Below are positions 58,027-64,000 of a DNA stretch of 64,000 nucleotides, one piece after another. The position numbers were made by a program, and so were the translations under genes. The stretch is from NCBI GenBank assembly GCA_015680685.1, contig MNCI01012686.1:742887-806886 (forward strand). Reading direction: 5' to 3'. This stretch comes from Gnetum montanum. Lineage: Eukaryota; Streptophyta; Gnetopsida; Gnetales; Gnetaceae. How positions within the stretch are numbered: position 1 is the stretch's first letter; each line of letters starts with the position of its first letter. A model generated the notes under the pieces. The model worked only from the letters and a program-made list of their open reading frames with translations. It was not told the origin of the DNA and searched no databases.

Positions 58027-60300
58027 ATGTCTCCTTCTTCATAGGAAAGTGCCTCACCGCCTAGGTCTGAAATAGAAAATAATCAACAACGTAATACACA
58101 TGACGTTGATATGCTAGTCCCTCAACAAGTTTGAGTGGTATATATTCATCTTGATGAGTATATACTAGACTTCACCTTTATCCTCCATCAAGAAGAACAA
58201 CGGCATTGGCGAGACTTAGAAGGTAACATAGTGTTACCTCCCTATCATTCAATCTTGAGCATGCTTCTTCATGCTCTCACATGAATTGGCATGCTGCACT
58301 TACATGCAGAATATGTTGTGCAAGACCATGACTTGAGAGAATACCATTCCACAGAGGCACAATGTCAAAGGGACTTGCAACGGGAGAGACATCATAAGTC
58401 TTTGAAGGGTAAGTGGTCCCAGGATGCCCCACAAGTCTTAAGCAAAAATGAGGGTGGTGAACCTACCTCAAGCAATCATCCACACAATGATGTTCCTCCC
58501 CTTGACTTTGGCCAAGGGGTTGTGTATTAGGACCTTCATTCCACTATTTATAACCTAGGTTCTGATACCCACGGGCACAAAGGTTCTGAAAAAGGGACAT
58601 GAACTCATGATAAAGGTGGACATTCTGATCGCAATCACGATCGGGGCTGAGACCGTAGAAGAGAAGATAGTAGACACCATCATGGTGACGGTTCTCCTTC
58701 TTCTTCATCTTCATCATCTCCTTCACCCTCTCCTTCAATATCCGGATGTAGTCATAAAGAAAAAGACCATGGGGATAAAGGTTGGTAAAGTGAAAGTCAT
58801 AGACAAAACAGTTAGGAAAGGGGACAAGGACACTCTAGAGAGTCACAACATAGAAGAAGGGAGAGTAGGTAACAACGTAGGCATCATAGATGCCATGGAC
58901 GAGATGATCACGATGAATTCCTACTCGTTACTCAAAGTATGTTGGACATAACTAAGGCTGTTAGAATTCCAAAAAGGCATAAAAAAGATAGTAGGATCAA
59001 TTAGATATGAAAAATATCCCATGATTTGAAGGGGGATACAACGCTGATCTTCAAAATCATTTACAAGCATTCCATGATGTGTGTGCCTTACAGAACATAG
59101 AGAACAAATGGAAAAAACTTAAGTTGTTCTCACGAACATTAGTTAAAGAAGCAGAAAGCTGGTACTGGTCTTTAGAACCTGAATCCATTAGTAGGTGGAG
59201 TACTATGTTAGAACTATTTAATGACAAGTACCAAATGTACTCCCGAGTGTCTAACTTATGAAAGAAAATCCAAAGCTAGAAACAAGGAGGACATGAACCC
59301 TTGGATGTTACCATGGGCCAATACTATGCACTATTACATCATTGTCTTGGCTATGGTTATTCGCAAAGGGATCAATTGCACCATCTCGTGGATGGGCTTA
59401 GGTATGAAACGAGAAGAACCCTTGGGACTTATGCCCATGGAAGACTATCTAAGCGTAGGTCCCATCAAATTCAAAGACTATTGGAGCAAGTTGCTAAGGA
59501 AGAAGGTGAGCTATGGAAGAGAGAAAGTGTGGAAGAGTATAATCGAGATCCTTCCCTTTGTAAGAGGGGAGTAAGATTTTGTGAGGATGAAGAAGAGTCA
59601 CCACTCAAAGAGATGGTGAATAGGAAAAATTTGCCTATCCAAAAAATAACATTAGAATTTTCAGCAAAGGTAGACCAAATGTGAGATTTCCTAGACAATA
59701 GATTTCAAACTGTTCTTAAAATAATAGAGGAGTCTAGAGAGCAAGGTAGTGAGAAAAGAAAAAGGCGAGAGGCTGAACATACATGTAGCAAGGGTAAGGG
59801 CAAAGTTGTCATCATTGAAGAGGTTGTGGAGTTGGAAACAGACAATGATAGTGGATGTGAGATATGTTAATATGACCATCCTAAGGGATGTTGCCCTGTA
59901 ATCTCAACCCAAGAATAAAAAAAAGGAAAACACCCCAAAGGTTACCTTATCCTCAAGGTAACCCAAGGCAGTTCCACCAACCCTTAACATATTATCCCAG
60001 TGGAACTCCACCACAACCGATTGAGCAATATCAACAGTGGAAACACCTACAATCATGGGGAATGCCACCACCAAGGCAACAGTATCCTTATTGGCAACTT
60101 GACCTGTATGGATATTACGTGTAGCAACCAATCTCCCCATGTGACTCTACTAGTTACATCACTCCTCAACATCACTACCAAGCCCATGAGTATTATGGGA
60201 CTCCCTCTTCTAGGGGTGATATTCTACAAGCATTTCATCCTTCTCATTCGGCTGCATATCTTCCACCAATAGCTCCACTACCACCTGCTCCAGCTATGTA
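58027..60300 (+). pseudogene. gag: Element G gag
   Basis: Starts at the ATG shared with B (MSPSS). The basic Ser/His/Arg-rich region spans about 58600-58900. A small deletion near 58998 shifts the frame. The gag core resumes with RWSTMLELFNDKYQMYSRV (59188-59250) and DGLRYETRRTLGTYAHGR (near 59390-59450). The knuckle remnant CEIC...H lies near 59860-59895. Several stops and shifts break the frame. The wording is closer to B than to D or F. Confidence 0.8.
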
Positions 60301-60382
60301 GGATGAAATCCCTATCCAGCCATAGCAACATAATGCCACAAGGGCTGTTAACTCTCAACCTACTGTTGGTTCCAACAACCAC

Positions 60383-61018
60383 ATGAAGAAAAGACCTTTC
60401 TTTAGAACCAACAGTCCAACCAAGCCCTTGCAGTTACAAGCAGTTGATTCCTTAGACATCTCAGTATCAATCAAAATTTCAGAGCCTCCTACAACTCAAC
60501 CACCGCACTCAATGCATATGGTCATGCTAACACATGTCGTTGATAATTGGATCAAAGCTGGCCACCTTCCCAAGAAATTCTCTGATCCTAGGAGTCCTTT
60601 GATATACTTACAAATCATTGAAAATGCGTCATGCAAGGCTCTTTTGGATTTAGGTTCTGGTGTCAACTTGATTTTTCAAGAAATGTACAAGGCCTAGAAC
60701 CTGCCTCCATTGAAAAAGAGCAACATCCATTTAGAGTTGGCTGACTAGTCCATCATTGTTCCATTGGGATTGGTGGAAGACATTGTCACCATTTTTTGTG
60801 GGTGATCGTACCTAGCTGACTTGCTAGTGATTTAGGTGAACAACGGTAAGGGGAACTTCCCAATCATAATGGAAAGAGCATGGCTAAGCACCATTGATGC
60901 ATGCCTAGGAATCCATGATCTTTCCCTAGAAATATTAAAGGAAAATATATTTGGAATGATTGAGAAGAAGAAAGTTCCGTGCATCACATACAGTGACACA
61001 GGGTGTAATTGCATGTAG
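60383..61018 (+). pseudogene. Element G protease
   Basis: The frame holds HVVDNWIKAGHLPKKF, then LLDLGSGVNLIFQEMYKA, where the Ser of the D-S-G triad is Leu, so it is inactive. It continues after stops with IPLG-type text and RAWLSTIDACLGIHDLSLE to KKKVPCITYSD. The layout equals that of B. Confidence 0.8.
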
Positions 61019-61259
61019 AGATCATGGTTTGTGTAAAGTTTAACATTTTCTGCATGCAATTAGTGTGTACAAGTGATTAACATACAAGGATTCCTATATG
61101 CAACAGCCACACAATAGGAAGGCATCGAGTGGCTAATAGTTGATCAAGAAAGTAGTTCACTCATATGCATTGAACCAACTAAGGGTTTGACTTGCACTTA
61201 CATCGATAGCATAGATGCATTAGAGCAACTCCACCGCCAACTTCCAAGTCTTAACCTTG

Positions 61260-62800
61260 AAAATGTCAATTAGGAAAAGTTGGAAATCCCTCTGAAATTT
61301 AAGCAGGAGCCATCTCGAGCTGAAACCATTGTCCACCGGTATGGAATACACATTTCTTAAAAATGGAAAATTGGTAATTATCAACGCTAAGCTTGCTCCT
61401 GAACAGAAAGAATAACTTCTGAAAGTAATCAATAGATGGTCAAAAGCCTTCGCTTAGTCATGTCCCAAATTAATTGGAATAGATCCTAGGATATGCTAAC
61501 ATAGGATTTACACTGACTCCTCCATGAAGCCTCAAAGACAACCGTAGAGGTGTTTGAACCCAAAGCTAAAGCAAGTAGTTAAGGAAGAAATCAAACAACT
61601 TCTCAAGGCTAGGTTCATATACCCCGTTGCTGATAGTGAATGGGTTAGCCCCTTAGTTATTATGCCTAAAAAGGAAGGCAAATGGAGGGTGTGTATAGAT
61701 TTCAGGCTATTGAATATGGTAACATGAAAAGATCACTTTCCATTGCCATTTGTTGACCAAGTCTTAGATACCATCGTAGGGCATCGTTATTACATTTTTC
61801 TAGATGGATATAGCAGATATAGCCAAATACAAATAGCCCGAGAAGACCAAGCCAAGACTATGTTCACCAGTCCTTGGGGAACATTTGCATACAAACAGAT
61901 GCCGTTTGGCTTGTGTAATGCCCCTACAACATTTCAATGATTAGTTCTAAGCATCTTCCAATAGCAGATAGGAAATGGTGTGGAGGCATTTATGGATAAC
62001 TTCTCCACTTATGGAGCAAACTTTGATCAAGCCTTGGACCAGTTGGAGCAAGTGTTAAAAAGATGTGTAGAAACCAATTTGAGGCTCAACTGGCAAAAAA
62101 GCCATTTGAGGGTCCAAGAAGGCATAGTACTAGGGCACAAAATCTCACACATAGGGATAGAGGTAGACCCTGAGAAAATCAAAATTATCCAAGGAATGAC
62201 CCATCATTAGGAAATTTTCAAAGATATTCGGTTATTCCTTGGACATACTGGCCACTATAGGAGATTTATTGAGAACTTTTCAAAGGTTTCCAAACCATTG
62301 GTGGAATTAACGAAAAAGGACGTACCTTTCGAGTGGACCAGGGAATGCAAATTAGCTTTCCAAAATTTCAAATAGAAGCTAGTAGAAACACCTATTCTAC
62401 AAGCTCCTGATTATTCCAAACCATTCCATATCATGATTGATGTCCAACTATACTTTAGAAGCCGTACTTACATAGTTAGATGACCAGAAGCATCCTTATT
62501 ACATCCACTGTGTAAGTAGAAGTATCGTTGGTGCACAACTTAATACACTACCATAGAGAAAGAATTAATGGTTGTAGTGTTTGCACTAGAAAAGTTTAGA
62601 CACTATGTATTGGGATATAAAGCATATATACATACAGATCATAGTGTAATCTGGTTCCTCATGAATAAGCCAATGGTAAGCCCTCATATCATACGATGGC
62701 TTATAATCTTACAAGAGTTTGATTTAACGATGACCAATTGCAAGAGGACCAAGAATGTAGTTGCTGATCATTTATCTTGGTTGCGATGGGACAAAAAAAA
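61260..62800 (+). pseudogene. pol: Element G reverse transcriptase and RNase H
   Basis: RT blocks are DHFPLPFVDQVLDTIVGHRYY near 61730-61795, FLDGYSRYSQIQIAREDQAKT near 61797-61860 and PFGLCNAPTTFQ near 61904-61938. The catalytic box reads FMDNFSTYG (61989-62015), again with Asn for the second Asp (codons 61995-62000). RNase H follows, with FALEKFRHYVLGYK and HTDHSVIWFLMNKP near 62580-62675. Frameshifts lie before 61740 and in the connection region. Confidence 0.85.
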
Positions 62801-63747
62801 GGATGAGTATTCAATTTGTGATTATTTCCCTAATGAATTCCTCTTTGCTGGTGTAGTGAATAATCAATCACCCATGGAGACAAAGTGGTACAGTAGCATT
62901 CTTACCTATCTCCTCACCCAAAAATTACCACAAGAGTTAAACCTTAAGAAAAAACAACAGTTTCTTCACCGAGCCAAGTACTTTATGGAGATCAATGGGG
63001 AACTTTACAAAGTATGTTCCAATGGCTTGGTTCGATGGTATGTTCTTGATATAGATCAATTGCGAGTTCTCCAAGATGCTCATAAGGGTCCTTGTGGGGA
63101 TCATTACATTGGGAGACGAACGACCATCAAGATCTTGCTTGCAGGATATTATTGGCCTACATTGTTTTAGGACACCCATCAATTCATCCAATCTTGTGAG
63201 TGCTGTCAACATGATGGGAGAATGACTACTTGAATGGAGGATCCGCAATAATGGATCCAACCATTAGAACCGTTCGACATTTGGGGAATTGATTTTATGG
63301 GGCCAATTACACCAATGTCCAATGGAAAAGCCTATATCATTGTTGCTATTGATTACCTAACTAAATGGGCTGAACCAGCTATTGTTAAAGATTGTACATC
63401 ATCTACAGCTGCACAATTTGTTGAACAATAAATCGTAAATAGGTTTTGTGTGCCACGTGCACTTATTTTAGACAATGGTACACACTTCATAGGTGCAACT
63501 TTTTAGAAATTAATGCAACGCTTAGGGGTTGAGCATAAATTGACTACACCATACCACCCTTAAGTGAACGGTCAAGCAGAAGTCACCAACAGGGAGATTA
63601 CGAAGATATTGACAAGAACCATTAGCAAGTTTAGGTGAGACTAAAGCACTAAACTAAACAATGCTCTTTGGGCATACCGCTCCACATGGAAACTCCCTAT
63701 AGGCTACACTCCCTATGAGTTAGTGTATGATAAATTACCAATGCTTC
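62801..63747 (+). pseudogene. pol: Element G integrase, truncated
   Basis: Here the region missing at the N of B is present (HRAKYFMEINGELYKVCSNG near 62970-63030). The core shows WGIDFMGPI near 63281-63307, ILDNGTHF (Asp codon 63471-63473) and a Glu codon at 63579-63581, keeping the D-x35-E spacing. Stops occur near 63169 and 63430, and the C-terminal part is cut off by the insertion at 63748. Confidence 0.85.
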
Positions 63748-64000
63748 TGTTGGTGACCGTTTGGGACGCGACCACCAACGAGTATCCTCGAACAGGATTT
63801 AGGTGTTTGTTGGTCTCTAGCAACACCAAGGCCCAGATACCTTCAAATAGACTCAGTAGTTAATGTGAGTATGTGTGTGTGCTGTTGCGGTGTGCGGTTG
63901 TGAAAAATGAAACGATTGCATTGTGTGTAAACTACAAATGACTTATCTTAAAGTGATTCAGCCAACTTTGCCAAGTACTGTGAGTTGTTGAGAGTTCCTA
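63748..64000. mobile_element. Border of an unrelated repeat inserted in element G
   Basis: Homology to integrase of B stops after accaatgcttc, and TGTTGGTGACCG begins. TG at the border and the TGTTGG start are typical of an LTR from another family (many copia-type LTRs start TGTTGG). The sequence contains short inverted repeats (gttggtg / caccaac) and a GTGTGTGT stretch near 63871. The rest lies outside the window, so family and orientation are open. Confidence 0.45.

Larger units (their letters stand above)
49799..63747 (+). mobile_element. Element G: gag-pro-pol gypsy element (B type), interrupted
   Basis: The 5' LTR begins TGATGAG with the TTACTCTAG array, so it is the same type as B. Element H is inserted in this LTR at 50461/57623. 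The PBS is at 57891-57910, followed by gag, protease, RT, RNase H and integrase. At 63748, within the integrase C-terminal region, an unrelated sequence starts, and the remainder of G is not in the window. Stops and frameshifts are frequent; the copy is dead. Confidence 0.85.

Overview
The window reads as plant nuclear DNA from a large, repeat-dominated genome. It is AT-rich, with one intron-containing plant gene surrounded by decayed, nested Ty3/gypsy LTR retrotransposons, LINE remnants and a probable CACTA end. The plant assignment rests on the cytokinin-type histidine phosphotransfer gene and on Athila/Tat-like retroelements primed by tRNA-Asp. A conifer or other gymnosperm is my inference, not something the sequence proves. 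Nothing bacterial was seen: no operons, CRISPR arrays, rRNA or tRNA genes.

Layout. 1-808: tail and 3' LTR of element A. 3485-13254: element B, a complete but decayed gag-pro-pol gypsy element. 13690-14085: probable CACTA terminal region. 14700-19380: 3' part of element C, which carries a decayed coiled-coil ORF, with a solo LTR inserted in its 3' LTR. About 20500-39600: a minus-strand LINE split by three insertions: element D (21085-28442), solo LTR E (29092-29912) and element F (30850-38555, minus strand). 41468-44013: the genic island, holding a six-exon HPt gene and a possible divergent first exon upstream. 44390-45410: tandem repeats. 45410-49100: nothing recognised. 49799-63747: element G (gag-pro-pol, same U3 type as B), whose 5' LTR is split by element H (50462-57622). 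From 63748 a different repeat interrupts G.

The gypsy elements belong to one family group. They share TGATGA...CTCATCA LTR ends (B and the C LTRs begin TGATGAA, H begins TGATGGG), a tRNA-Asp-type primer binding site, a TCATGGGGGTA-like polypurine tract, and related gag-protease. They fall into two types. B and G carry protease, RT, RNase H and integrase, and their U3 is built from a TTACTCTAG/ATTATTAGAG array. D, F and H keep gag-protease but lack all of RT-RNase H-integrase from a shared left breakpoint, and their U3 is built from CGATATCG palindromes. This looks like an autonomous family with a protein-dependent, gag-pro-retaining satellite family, and it is the most interesting system here. 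Exact 5-bp target duplications for D, E, F, H and the solo LTR in C fix the order of insertion.

The only clearly functional host gene is the HPt gene. Its 152-residue product would relay phosphate from hybrid histidine kinases to response regulators.
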